A stretch of 64,000 bases of DNA. It comes from a bacterium (GTDB taxonomy: Bacteria > Myxococcota_A > Bradymonadia > UBA7976 > UBA1532). The notes below the pieces were generated by a model that did not search any database, was not told where the DNA came from, and saw only the letters and a list, made by a program, of their open reading frames with translations. The stretch covers positions 67,074 to 131,073 of the forward strand of contig JAUHYW010000013.1 in NCBI GenBank assembly GCA_030426085.1. The letters run 5' to 3'. A program made the translations under genes and the position numbers. Of this stretch, positions 1 through 8,171 are shown piece by piece (the first letter of the stretch is position 1; each line of letters opens with the position of its first letter).

Positions 1-1090
1 TCGGATCCCAGCGGGCGGCTCCCAAGTGGGCCTGTTCGGCCGTCGCCGGGACCGCCTCGATGACCTGGAGCCGCACCTCGACCACCGGCGAGGACAGATC
101 GGCCGCCGCGCCCCGCTCGAGGCGGTCGCGCACCAATTCGAAGACGAGGTGCGGGTGATGCACCGGGCGAGCCGGGATCAAGGTCTCGTCGTGCTCCCGG
201 CGATCGTCGAGCCGCAGGCTCAACCCCAGCCGGGTCGCCGAGAGGCCCTGGGCCAGCAAGCGGGAGGCGACGGTGTCGGCCAGCCCCCGCAGGCCGAAGA
301 CGAGGTGACCGGTCTGGCTCACCGGCGTGTCGAGGGCCAGCACCGCCTCGGGCAGAGAGGGCGGCGGGCGGCCCGAGGGGCGGTGGGGGTCGAGGCCGCC
401 GGCCCGCTCGAGGGCGTCGCGGCCCCGGGCGCCGAAGCGGCTGATGATCGCCGGCTCGGGCAGCGCGCGCAGCTCGGCGACCGTGGTCAGGCCCAGGCTG
501 TGGAGGATCGCGCGCAGCTCGCCGTCGAGGGCCAGCGCCGCGAGGGGCAACTCGCCGATGAAGGCCCCGTCGCCCCCGGGCGGCACGACGCGGATCGGGT
601 CATCGGCGGAGGTCGTCATCGCCGCCGCCCGGGCCGCGGTCGCCCCGTCGGCGACGCCCACCCGCAGGTCGGGGTGCCCCGCCTCGGCGGCCAGCGCCCG
701 CAGGCGCCCGGCCAGCCCCGGCTCCCCGCCGAGCCAGCGCATGCCCCGGGCGTCGATCCACCAGCCACCGCGCAGATCATCGAGCGGCACGACCATCGGC
801 GAGGCCCCGTAGAGCACCTCGCTCATCCGCTGCACGGCGGCGTCCTGGCGCTGCGCGTCCCACGGCAGGCAGTGCAGGCCGGGCACCACCGAGCGGGCTC
901 GGGCGGCGGTCTGATCCAGCCGGGCGCCGGCGGCCTCGGCGGCGGGGTTCATCGCCCGGACCCGGGCCCGCTCGTCGGGCTCGACGAGCACCACCGGGGC
1001 GGCGCGCTCCTCGTCGGCGATGCCCCGCAGACCGACGGCGAGCGCGAAGTCGGGGATGATCGCGCAGGCGATGCGCCGGGTGCCGGTCAT
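1..1090 (-). CDS. imuB: ImuB-like Y-family DNA polymerase homologue (partial, runs off left edge)
   Basis: The reading frame is open from an ATG at 1090 down to base 1, about 363 codons, with the C-terminus outside the window. The start reads MTGTRRIACAIIPDFALAV. ImuB proteins begin like this, with a degenerate Y-polymerase palm that keeps the fold but usually lacks catalytic carboxylates. A later stretch (LHSLGLTTVAELRALPEPAI) looks like the helix-hairpin-helix DNA-binding part. In known ImuA-ImuB-DnaE2 systems ImuB bridges the beta clamp and the error-prone polymerase DnaE2 during SOS mutagenesis. The start overlaps the imuA stop by 4 bp (ATGA), so the two are coupled. dnaE2, if present, would lie off the left edge. 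Confidence 0.85.
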   Translation of the reverse strand, partial: MTGTRRIACAIIPDFALAVGLRGIADEERAAPVVLVEPDERARVRAMNPAAEAAGARLDQTAARARSVVPGLHCLPWDAQRQDAAVQRMSEVLYGASPMVVPLDDLRGGWWIDARGMRWLGGEPGLAGRLRALAAEAGHPDLRVGVADGATAARAAAMTTSADDPIRVVPPGGDGAFIGELPLAALALDGELRAILHSLGLTTVAELRALPEPAIISRFGARGRDALERAGGLDPHRPSGRPPPSLPEAVLALDTPVSQTGHLVFGLRGLADTVASRLLAQGLSATRLGLSLRLDDRREHDETLIPARPVHHPHLVFELVRDRLERGAAADLSSPVVEVRLQVIEAVPATAEQAHLGAARWDP

Positions 1091-1851
1091 CGGCCATACC
1101 TCGCGCCGGGCCGGGTGCGGCCGCCGGGTCGATCGGGCACCAGCCCGTGGCAGGCGACGCGATCGGGCGACCCCTCGACGAGGTGCAGCCGGCGGGCCTC
1201 GCCGGGGCGGCCGCCGCGGGTGCGGGCGGCGGCGACCCGCCAGGTCAGCGGCCCCCGGCGCTCGACCGGATCGAAGACCGGCTCCACCCGCCCATCGAAG
1301 ACGAACCGCCGCCCGACCCGGCCTCCGCTGGCGCTCTGATCGGGCCGCCGCACCACCACCAGGCTGGCGGTGGCCTGCCGGGCCAGCCGCTGCAAGCGCA
1401 GCCCGACCTTGGGCGGCGGCGGCGGGGCCCCGTCGAGCACCACCAGCCCGAAGCAGCGGGTGCGCAGGACCACCTCGGCGCAGAACAGCCCCTCCCCGGG
1501 GCTCGGCGGGCGCAGGACCCACAGGCGGCCGGCGGCCTCCTCGGCCCAGTCGGCGGGGCACAGCTCGCGGGCGGCGTCGATCCAGGCCACCCCGACCCCC
1601 TGACGGCGAGCGCCGGCCACCAGCGCCCGCAGCAGCCCGGTCTTGCCCGACGAGGGCCCGCCGACCCACTCCACGAGCTGCCCGACGGCGAGCCCGCCCG
1701 ACCCGAGCAGGTCGTCGAGCGCCCGGTGACCCGAGCGCAGCGGGCGCTCGATGGGCGCCTCGACCGGCAGCCGCTGGCGGAGTTGCTCGATACTGAACAT
1801 GTGCTCAGCATGACTGTCCGCCGACGGCAGCTCAATCGCAGCGCGCGACAT
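1087..1851 (-). CDS. imuA: ImuA-like RecA-fold protein of the SOS mutagenesis cassette
   Basis: About 254 aa. A Walker-A-like motif (GGPSSGKTGL) and the RecA/SulA-like layout that follows match ImuA, the small ATPase-like partner of ImuB and DnaE2 in translesion synthesis. The strong coupling to imuB supports the call. The start is uncertain. An ATG at 1851 gives the longest form. An internal ATG at 1800 (MFSIEQLRQRL) lies inside a LexA-box-like palindrome and gives a length nearer the family norm. Neither start has a clear Shine-Dalgarno sequence, so a leaderless transcript starting near 1800 is possible. Confidence 0.82.
   Translation of the reverse strand: MSRAAIELPSADSHAEHMFSIEQLRQRLPVEAPIERPLRSGHRALDDLLGSGGLAVGQLVEWVGGPSSGKTGLLRALVAGARRQGVGVAWIDAARELCPADWAEEAAGRLWVLRPPSPGEGLFCAEVVLRTRCFGLVVLDGAPPPPPKVGLRLQRLARQATASLVVVRRPDQSASGGRVGRRFVFDGRVEPVFDPVERRGPLTWRVAAARTRGGRPGEARRLHLVEGSPDRVACHGLVPDRPGGRTRPGARYGR
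1793..1808 (-). promoter_or_regulatory. Candidate LexA (SOS) box of the myxobacterial type
   Basis: On the minus strand the sequence is CTGAGCACATGTTCAG, an imperfect palindrome (6 of 8 positions symmetrical). From memory, the Myxococcus xanthus LexA consensus is CTRHAMRYBYGTTCAGS; the site matches 14 of its 17 positions, including the whole GTTCAG half. It overlaps the internal ATG of imuA at 1800. ImuA-ImuB-DnaE2 cassettes are normally LexA-repressed, so the location makes functional sense. This is an inference from pattern only. Confidence 0.5.
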
Positions 1852-2120
1852 ACTGACAGGATTTCACCGGCTGCTGACGGCGACGCTTGCGGCAGTCACA
1901 TCACTGGTGACGCGCCGCGCACGGTGGGATCTGACCTCGCGAGGCGCCTGCTGTCAGTCGGCGCGCGCCGCCCGCGTCAGGGTGCTGCCGATCATTGCTG
2001 CCGGCCCGCGGGCAGGCCGAAGGGCGGGGCGCCGATCCCGTTCGATCCGCGCCGGGCGACGCGCTATTTTCATGAATGGTGATATTTTTCACCTTGAACG
2101 GATTATACCCAGAGGGACAC
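1852..2120. promoter_or_regulatory. Divergent intergenic region between imuA and the repeat-protein operon
   Basis: No gene is seen here. The last 60 bases (about 2062-2115) are much AT-richer than the surroundings, as expected for a promoter. They include a GGTGA-TATTTT-TCACC hairpin at 2078-2093. AGAGGG at 2111-2116 is the ribosome-binding site of the gene starting at 2121. I cannot assign -35 and -10 boxes with confidence. Confidence 0.35.
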
Positions 2121-4685
2121 ATGCGCATCCCGATCGCCCTGTCCATCGCGCTGACCGCCGCGCTCGCCGCGCCGGCCTTTGCGCTGCCCGATCATCTGGT
2201 CCAGGAGGGGCTGGTGCTCGACGACGGTGAGCGGCCGCTCGAGGGCGTGCACCGGGTGCGGGTCCGGATCTACCCCGAGGCCCGGGGCGGCGCGGCGGTC
2301 TACGACGAGATCCACCCCGCGGTGACCTTCTTCGAGGGCTACTACGCCATCGCCATCGGCAGCGAGCAGCCGCTGCCGGCGGGGCTCTTCGCCCGGGAGG
2401 CGTTGTACCTCGGCGTCTCGATCGACGGCAGGGCCGAGCTGAGCCCGCGCACGCCCTTCGCCAAGGTGCCCGCGGCGCTGGTGGCCGACGTGGCGCAGGA
2501 CGCGGTGGGCGACATCCACCCCCGCACGGTGAGCGTCGGCGAGCGGGTCGTCATCGACGCCGGCGGCCGCTGGGTGGGTGATCCGACCGGCTTGCAGGGC
2601 CCGCCGGGGGCCGCGGGGGCCCAGGGTCCGGCCGGGCCCCAGGGGCCGCGGGGGCCGCAGGGCGAGCAGGGGCCGGCGGGCGCGGCGGGGGGCGACGGCT
2701 CGCCGGACACCCCCCAGCAGGTGCGGGACAAGCTGCGTCAGGTGGACGGCAACGGCTCGGGGGTCGACGCCGACCTGCTCGACGGGCGGGACGGCAGCCA
2801 GTACGTGCGCACCGCGGCCCAGGTCCGCGACCTGCTCACCACCGTCGACGGGGCCAACTCGGGGGTCGACGCCGACCGCCTCGACGGCCTCGACTCCACC
2901 CAGTTCGTGCGCACCGCGGTCCAGGTCCGCGACCTGCTGCGCCAGGTGGACGGCAACGGCTCGGGGGTCGACGCCGACCGCCTCGACGGCCTCGACTCCA
3001 CCCAGTTCGTGCGCGACGCCGGGCAGGTGCGCGACCTGCTCACCACGGTCGACGGGGCCGGCTCGGGGGTCGACGCCGACCGCCTCGACGGCCTCGACTC
3101 CACCCAGTTCGTGCGCACCGCGGCCCAGGTCCGCGACCTGCTGCGCCAGGTGGACGGCGCCGGATCGGGGGTCGACAGCGACCGCCTCGACGGCCTCGAC
3201 AGCACCCAGTTCCTGCGGTCGGACGGCAACGTCACGATCAACGGCAACCTGACGGTCACCGGCACCGTCGCCAGCGCCCAGCCGTCGAGCCTGCGGGTGT
3301 ACAGCGGCAACAACCCGCCCGGCGCGTGCAACGGCGGCAGCCGGGGCATGCTGTATTATGACATCGACGACGGCGCCTTCATGGGATGCGACGGCAGCGA
3401 CTGGGTCTCGCTCTCGGGCGGAGGCGACGCCGGCCTGGGGCGGGGCAACGTGCAGGTCAGCGGCCACTTCGGCGACACCCGCCACACCCCCAACGGGTGG
3501 GACAACCTGCCCGGGCGCGACGTGACCTTCGCCAAGCGGCGGGCCGACACCGTGCTGCGGGTCACCTGGCAGGACGTGCTGGGTTATCACATGGTGGGCC
3601 ACGGCTGGGGCTGCCGCTGGCGGCTGACCATCGACGGCGCGGTGCACGATCGGTCGGTCAACAGCCACACCAGCACCGCCCGGGGGTGGCGCATCCAGCC
3701 CATCCAGCAGGAGTGGATCGTGCAGGGGCTCGCCGCCGGCAACCACCGCTATCGCATCCAGCTCTACCGGCCCGACGCCAACTCGACGAGCGACTGCCTC
3801 GCCGGCTGGCCCAACGGCGACACCCACAACTTCATCGCCGTCGAAGAGATCGAGCCGGGCAACATCGCCGTCGCCCGCCACTTCGGCGACACCCGCAGCA
3901 CACCCAACGGCTGGGCCGACCTGCCGAGCCGGGCGATCACCATCGACAAGGATCGGGACGACACCTACCTCCAGGTGACCTATCAGGACGTGCTCGGCTA
4001 CCACAAGGTGGGTCATAGCTGGGGCTGCCGCTGGCGGCTGACGATGAACGGCGCGGCGGTCGACCGCAGCTTCAGCAGCCACACCAGCGCGACCGGGGGC
4101 TGGCGCATCGACCCCCGCAACCTGACCTGGGTGCTCGACGGGGTGCCCCGGGGGCAGTACACCTTCCGCATCCAGAACTACCGCCCCGACGCCGGCTCGA
4201 CGAGCGAGTGCCTCGCCGGCTGGTCCAACGGCGACACCGCCAATCACATCAGCGTGCGCGAGCTGGACCGGCAGAGCGTGGCCATCCGCCGGCACATGTC
4301 CGACCGGCGGGACACACCCAACGGCTGGAGCTATCTGCCCGAGCGGGACGTGAGCCACGCCAAGCAGCAGGGGGGCACGAGCATCCGGGTCACCTACATG
4401 GACGACCTGGGCTATTACATGCGGGGGCACGGCTGGGGCTGCCGCTGGCGGCTGGTGGTCGACGACAACGCGTTCGGTCGAGCCATCAACACCCACACCA
4501 GCACCGGGGCCGGCTGGCGCATCGACCCCATGCGCCTCGAGTGGATCGTGCCGAACCTGGCCCCGGGCAACCACCGCTATCGCATCCAGCTCTACCGGCC
4601 CGACCCCAACACATCGAGCGAGTGCCTCGCCGGCTGGCCCAACGGCGACACCGGCAACTTCCTCATGGTCCAGGAGGTCGACTGA
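2121..4685 (+). CDS. Exported repeat protein: collagen-like stretch, tail-fibre-like repeats and three 138-aa C-terminal modules
   Basis: 854 aa. The ATG at 2121 follows AGAGGG and starts a Sec signal peptide (MRIPIALSIALTAALA, then APAFA). Residues 20-155 are an unassigned beta-rich domain. Residues about 157-190 are a collagen-like Gly-X-Y stretch. Residues 201-370 are five 34-aa repeats with the core VDGxxSGVDADRLDGLDSTQF, a pattern seen in phage tail fibres and large adhesins. The remainder is three near-identical 138-aa modules, each with WGCRWRL and CLAGWxNGDT, which probably form a conserved disulfide. I do not recognise that module. The layout suggests a fibrous surface or secreted adhesin. 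The next gene starts directly after the stop, so the two form an operon. Confidence 0.75.
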   Translation: MRIPIALSIALTAALAAPAFALPDHLVQEGLVLDDGERPLEGVHRVRVRIYPEARGGAAVYDEIHPAVTFFEGYYAIAIGSEQPLPAGLFAREALYLGVSIDGRAELSPRTPFAKVPAALVADVAQDAVGDIHPRTVSVGERVVIDAGGRWVGDPTGLQGPPGAAGAQGPAGPQGPRGPQGEQGPAGAAGGDGSPDTPQQVRDKLRQVDGNGSGVDADLLDGRDGSQYVRTAAQVRDLLTTVDGANSGVDADRLDGLDSTQFVRTAVQVRDLLRQVDGNGSGVDADRLDGLDSTQFVRDAGQVRDLLTTVDGAGSGVDADRLDGLDSTQFVRTAAQVRDLLRQVDGAGSGVDSDRLDGLDSTQFLRSDGNVTINGNLTVTGTVASAQPSSLRVYSGNNPPGACNGGSRGMLYYDIDDGAFMGCDGSDWVSLSGGGDAGLGRGNVQVSGHFGDTRHTPNGWDNLPGRDVTFAKRRADTVLRVTWQDVLGYHMVGHGWGCRWRLTIDGAVHDRSVNSHTSTARGWRIQPIQQEWIVQGLAAGNHRYRIQLYRPDANSTSDCLAGWPNGDTHNFIAVEEIEPGNIAVARHFGDTRSTPNGWADLPSRAITIDKDRDDTYLQVTYQDVLGYHKVGHSWGCRWRLTMNGAAVDRSFSSHTSATGGWRIDPRNLTWVLDGVPRGQYTFRIQNYRPDAGSTSECLAGWSNGDTANHISVRELDRQSVAIRRHMSDRRDTPNGWSYLPERDVSHAKQQGGTSIRVTYMDDLGYYMRGHGWGCRWRLVVDDNAFGRAINTHTSTGAGWRIDPMRLEWIVPNLAPGNHRYRIQLYRPDPNTSSECLAGWPNGDTGNFLMVQEVD
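2721..3230 (+). repeat. Five tandem 102-bp in-frame repeats
   Basis: Each unit encodes 34 residues starting VRD(L/K)L. Units 2-4 are nearly identical at the DNA level, while units 1 and 5 are more diverged. Copies alternate between LRQVDGNGSG and LTTVDGAxSG variants, which suggests that pairs of units were duplicated. Confidence 0.85.
3444..4685 (+). repeat. Three tandem 414-bp in-frame modules
   Basis: The modules begin near 3444, 3858 and 4272. Each has HF/HMxDxRxTPNGW near its start, LGYHxxGHxWGCRWRL in the middle and YRPDxxSTSxCLAGWxNGDT near its end. They are too similar to be ancient duplicates, so recombination or copy-number change is plausible. Confidence 0.85.
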
Positions 4686-7600
4686 ATGGGCACCACGATC
4701 TGGGCGGGGTTCAGGCGCCGGGCGCTGTGGCTGAGCGCGATGCTGTGGCTCATCGCGGGCTGCGACGGGGACGAGTCGGCCGATCCGATCGACGCCATGG
4801 CGACCGTGGACGGCGCCGGAGGCAGCGGCGGGTCCGGGGGCAGCGGCGGCGTCGGCGGCGGTGAGCCGATGGCCGACGCCGGCCCCGACATGGGCTGCGT
4901 CTGCCCCGGGCAGCAGACCTGCGACGCGGCGGGGGCCTGCGTCGAGCCGGAGACCTGCGTCGGGGACGACGACTGCCTCGCCGGGCGGCTGTGCTTCGAA
5001 GACGCCTGCCGCGCCGCGTGCCTGGTGGACGGCGACTGCGGCGACGGCGAGCGATGCCACCCCGAGGTGGCGGTGTGCGTCGCCGACGACCGCTGCATGG
5101 ACGACGGCGACTGCCCGACCGGCGCCTGCGAGGAGGGCGAGTGCGTCGCCCCCTGCGTGGACGGCATGTGCCCCGGGCGCCAGATGTGCGACCCGGCGAC
5201 CGGCGACTGCATGGAGCCCGACGACTGCGTCGACGACCTCGACTGCATCGCCGATCGCATCTGCCTCGACGGGGCCTGCGCGACCCCCTGCGGAGACGAC
5301 GCGGACTGCGCCGGGGCCCAGACCTGCGCCGGGGGGCAGTGCGCCGAGCCGGCGGTGTGCGCCGGAGACGCCGACTGCGCCGGCGACCGGCTGTGCACCG
5401 CCGGCGCCTGCGCCGACCCCTGCGGGCGCGTCGGCTGCACCGGGGGCCTCATCTGCGACGGCGGCAGCGGGCGCTGCGACGAGGCCGACCCCTGCGCCGA
5501 CGACGGGGGCTGCTTCCCCGGGCGCCGCTGCGACGACGGGCGCTGCGCCGACCCCTGCGGCGAAGACGCCGATTGCCCCGGGGTGCAGGTGTGCCGCGAA
5601 GGCATGTGCGTCGAGCCATCGGTGTGTGACTTCGACGCGGCCTGCGGCCCGGGGCGCATCTGCGCCGATGGCATGTGCGTGGACGGCTGCCCGGCGATGC
5701 CATGCCCCGACGGCGCGGTGTGCGACGCAGAGACCGGCCGCTGCGCGGTGCCCGGCGGCTGCGAAGAGGCGGCGGACTGCGCCGGCGCCCAGCGGTGCGA
5801 GGCGGGGCGCTGCGTCGAGCCGGCGGTGTGCAACGGCGACCCGGACTGCCTCGGCGACCGGGTGTGCCGCGGGGGCCTGTGCCGCGGCCTGTGCGACCGG
5901 GACGTGGACTGCGTCGGCGCCCAGCGCTGCGAAGGCGGGCTGTGCGTCGAGGGGCCGGGCTGCGTCGACGACGACGCCTGCCTCGGCGGGCGGCGGTGCC
6001 ACCCGGCGCTCGCGATCTGCGTCGACCCCTGCCCGGGCGGCGGCTGCCCCGGGGGCCTGATCTGCGGCGCGGACGGGCTGTGCGCCGAGCCGGCGATCTG
6101 CGCCGACGAGGTCGACTGCGCCGGCGATCGCATCTGCCGCCTGGGCCGCTGCTTCTCGGCCGGCCCCGACGGCCCGTGCCTCGGCGGCGACTGCCCCGCG
6201 GCGTGCGTCGACTTCGCCTGCGCCGACGCGGTGCCCGGGGCCTGCGACTGCCCCGATGGCTGGGGCTGCATCGACGGGAGCTGCGCCGCGCCGGGGCCCT
6301 GCGGGGCCTGCCCCGACGGCTGGCATTGCGCCGAAGACGGCCTCTGCCTGCGCTGCCTGGGCGACGATGACTGCCCGGGGGGCGGCGTGTGTGAGGCCGG
6401 GGTGTGTCACGACCCGGCGGCCTGTGCCATCGACGATGACTGCCTGCCCGGCCATCGCTGCCCCTTCGGGCGGTGCGAGGTGGACTTCGCCGCCTGCGAC
6501 GACGACCCCATCGGGCAGCCGGGCCCCGACGTGGCGCCGCTGCTGCCCCCGGTGGCCTTCACCGGGCTGCGAGCGTGCGACGGCGTCGCCGACTGGTTCC
6601 GGGTGGGCGCGGCGGGCGGCCCGCTGCGGGTGACGGTGCGCTTCGCCCGCGACGCGGCCCCGCCCCGGGTGCGGCTGTTCCCCGCCGCCGACCCCGACGC
6701 GCCGCTGTTCGAAGCCGCCCCGCAGCCGGGCGAGGCCCGGGTCGCGGCCGGCCCCGGCGACTACCTGGTGGAGGTGCGGGCGGCGCCCGGCGCGTCGGTG
6801 ACCTACGGCCTCCAATTCGAAGACGACATCGACTGCGCCGCCGATCGCTTCGAGCGGCCGTGGCCCAATGACGACCGCGACCGGGCCCGGGTCGTGGCGC
6901 CGGGGGTCGTCGAGGGCACCCTGTGCGTCGGCGACGAGGACTGGTTCCGGGTCGAGGGCGACCGCCGGCTGCGGGTGGCGATCGAGGGCGCGACGGCCGA
7001 CGTCGACGGGCAGCGGGCGCCGGTGGAGGCCGACGGCCCGCTCACCATCCGGGTCTCGGCGCTGGCCCGGGCCGACTACCGACTGAGCGTGACGCCGGTG
7101 GCCGATCCGGCCGCCGCCTGCGCCGGGGCCGAGCCGCTGGCGCTGGGGGTCGAGCAGGACGCCACCGTCGACGGCGGGGGCGACGACTTCGCGCCCGCCT
7201 GCCGGGGGCCCGGCGGCGCCGAGCGGGTCTTCGCGCTGAACGTGCCCCGCCCCGGCCGGCTGACGGCCGATCTGCGCGGCGGGGGTGGCGCGCTGCTGCT
7301 CTACCGGGACTGCGCCGCCGAGCCGGTGGCCTGCTCGGCCGCGGCCGGCGGGGTCGACGCCCAGGTCGAGGCGGGGCCCTATCGGCTGGTGGTCGACGGC
7401 CCCTTCCAAGGCACCGTGCGGGTCGACCTGGCCGCCGCGTCGCCGCTGTGCGACGACCCCGAGCCCCTCGCCCCGGGGCCCACCGTGATCCGGCTGCCGC
7501 TGGGCCCGGCGCAGATCGACGGCGCCTGCACCGACCCCGACCTGGGCGCGGTCGTCCGGCGCATCGACGTGGCCGAGGCCGCGATCGCCCGGCTGTCCCT

Positions 7601-8159
7601 GGACGGCGGCGGGGCCGAGGCGCTGGTCTCGATCCGGGCGGCGTGCGCGGACGACGCCGACCTGGGCTGCGGGCTGGTCCCGGGCCCCGCGGTGGCCCCC
7701 CGGCTGGAGCCGGGGGCGTACTTCGCGGTCATCCAGGGCGAGGGTGAGGTCACCGCCAACCTGGCCCTGGAGCCGGCGGCCGATCTGCCCGGCTTCGCCG
7801 ACGGCTGCGGCGGCGGCGTGCTCGCGCTCGCGCCGGGGGCCGACCTGCCGCTGGAGGGCGACCTGACGGGCGCCGACGACACGGTCGATCTGGCCCCGTG
7901 CGGCGGCCAGCCGGGCGGCGCCGACGCCATCGTGCGCTTCCGCCTCGACGAGCCGGCCCGGGTCTCGGCCTTCATCGAGCAGGCCGCGTTCGGCGCCCGG
8001 CTGGCGGTGCTCGACGACGGCTGCGCGGCGATCAGCGCGTGTAGCGACCCGATGCTGGGCGACGTGACGGCCGAGCTGGCGCCGGGGGTCTACGGGCTGG
8101 TGATGGAGGCCAACGGCCTGGGCGGCGGCCCGTTCCGGGTGCGGCTGCGGGCGCAGTAG
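4686..8159 (+). CDS. Large Cys-rich lipoprotein with C-terminal PPC-like beta domains
   Basis: 1157 aa. The ATG directly abuts the upstream stop. A lipoprotein signal ends at the lipobox LIAGC (Cys 25 or so), followed by a GSGG-rich linker. From about residue 65 to 590 there are many short units of the form CxxDxDCxGxRxCxxGxC, rich in Asp and Gly and probably disulfide-stapled. From about 600 to the end there are repeated beta-sandwich-like segments (for example DWFRVxxxGGPLRVTVRF and AGPGDYLVEVR) resembling bacterial pre-peptidase C-terminal (PPC) domains. No catalytic motif is visible. It probably sits on the outer membrane and acts with the fibrous protein encoded just upstream. Confidence 0.75.
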   Translation: MGTTIWAGFRRRALWLSAMLWLIAGCDGDESADPIDAMATVDGAGGSGGSGGSGGVGGGEPMADAGPDMGCVCPGQQTCDAAGACVEPETCVGDDDCLAGRLCFEDACRAACLVDGDCGDGERCHPEVAVCVADDRCMDDGDCPTGACEEGECVAPCVDGMCPGRQMCDPATGDCMEPDDCVDDLDCIADRICLDGACATPCGDDADCAGAQTCAGGQCAEPAVCAGDADCAGDRLCTAGACADPCGRVGCTGGLICDGGSGRCDEADPCADDGGCFPGRRCDDGRCADPCGEDADCPGVQVCREGMCVEPSVCDFDAACGPGRICADGMCVDGCPAMPCPDGAVCDAETGRCAVPGGCEEAADCAGAQRCEAGRCVEPAVCNGDPDCLGDRVCRGGLCRGLCDRDVDCVGAQRCEGGLCVEGPGCVDDDACLGGRRCHPALAICVDPCPGGGCPGGLICGADGLCAEPAICADEVDCAGDRICRLGRCFSAGPDGPCLGGDCPAACVDFACADAVPGACDCPDGWGCIDGSCAAPGPCGACPDGWHCAEDGLCLRCLGDDDCPGGGVCEAGVCHDPAACAIDDDCLPGHRCPFGRCEVDFAACDDDPIGQPGPDVAPLLPPVAFTGLRACDGVADWFRVGAAGGPLRVTVRFARDAAPPRVRLFPAADPDAPLFEAAPQPGEARVAAGPGDYLVEVRAAPGASVTYGLQFEDDIDCAADRFERPWPNDDRDRARVVAPGVVEGTLCVGDEDWFRVEGDRRLRVAIEGATADVDGQRAPVEADGPLTIRVSALARADYRLSVTPVADPAAACAGAEPLALGVEQDATVDGGGDDFAPACRGPGGAERVFALNVPRPGRLTADLRGGGGALLLYRDCAAEPVACSAAAGGVDAQVEAGPYRLVVDGPFQGTVRVDLAAASPLCDDPEPLAPGPTVIRLPLGPAQIDGACTDPDLGAVVRRIDVAEAAIARLSLDGGGAEALVSIRAACADDADLGCGLVPGPAVAPRLEPGAYFAVIQGEGEVTANLALEPAADLPGFADGCGGGVLALAPGADLPLEGDLTGADDTVDLAPCGGQPGGADAIVRFRLDEPARVSAFIEQAAFGARLAVLDDGCAAISACSDPMLGDVTAELAPGVYGLVMEANGLGGGPFRVRLRAQ

Positions 8160-8171
8160 CCCGAGGCGGGA

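Noticed and set aside
2103-7409. Very long open frame on the minus strand opposite the two repeat proteins
   Set aside because: It is an antisense shadow produced by high GC and repeats. It has no signal peptide, no family motif and a composition unlike a real protein; the plus-strand genes have proper starts and domains.
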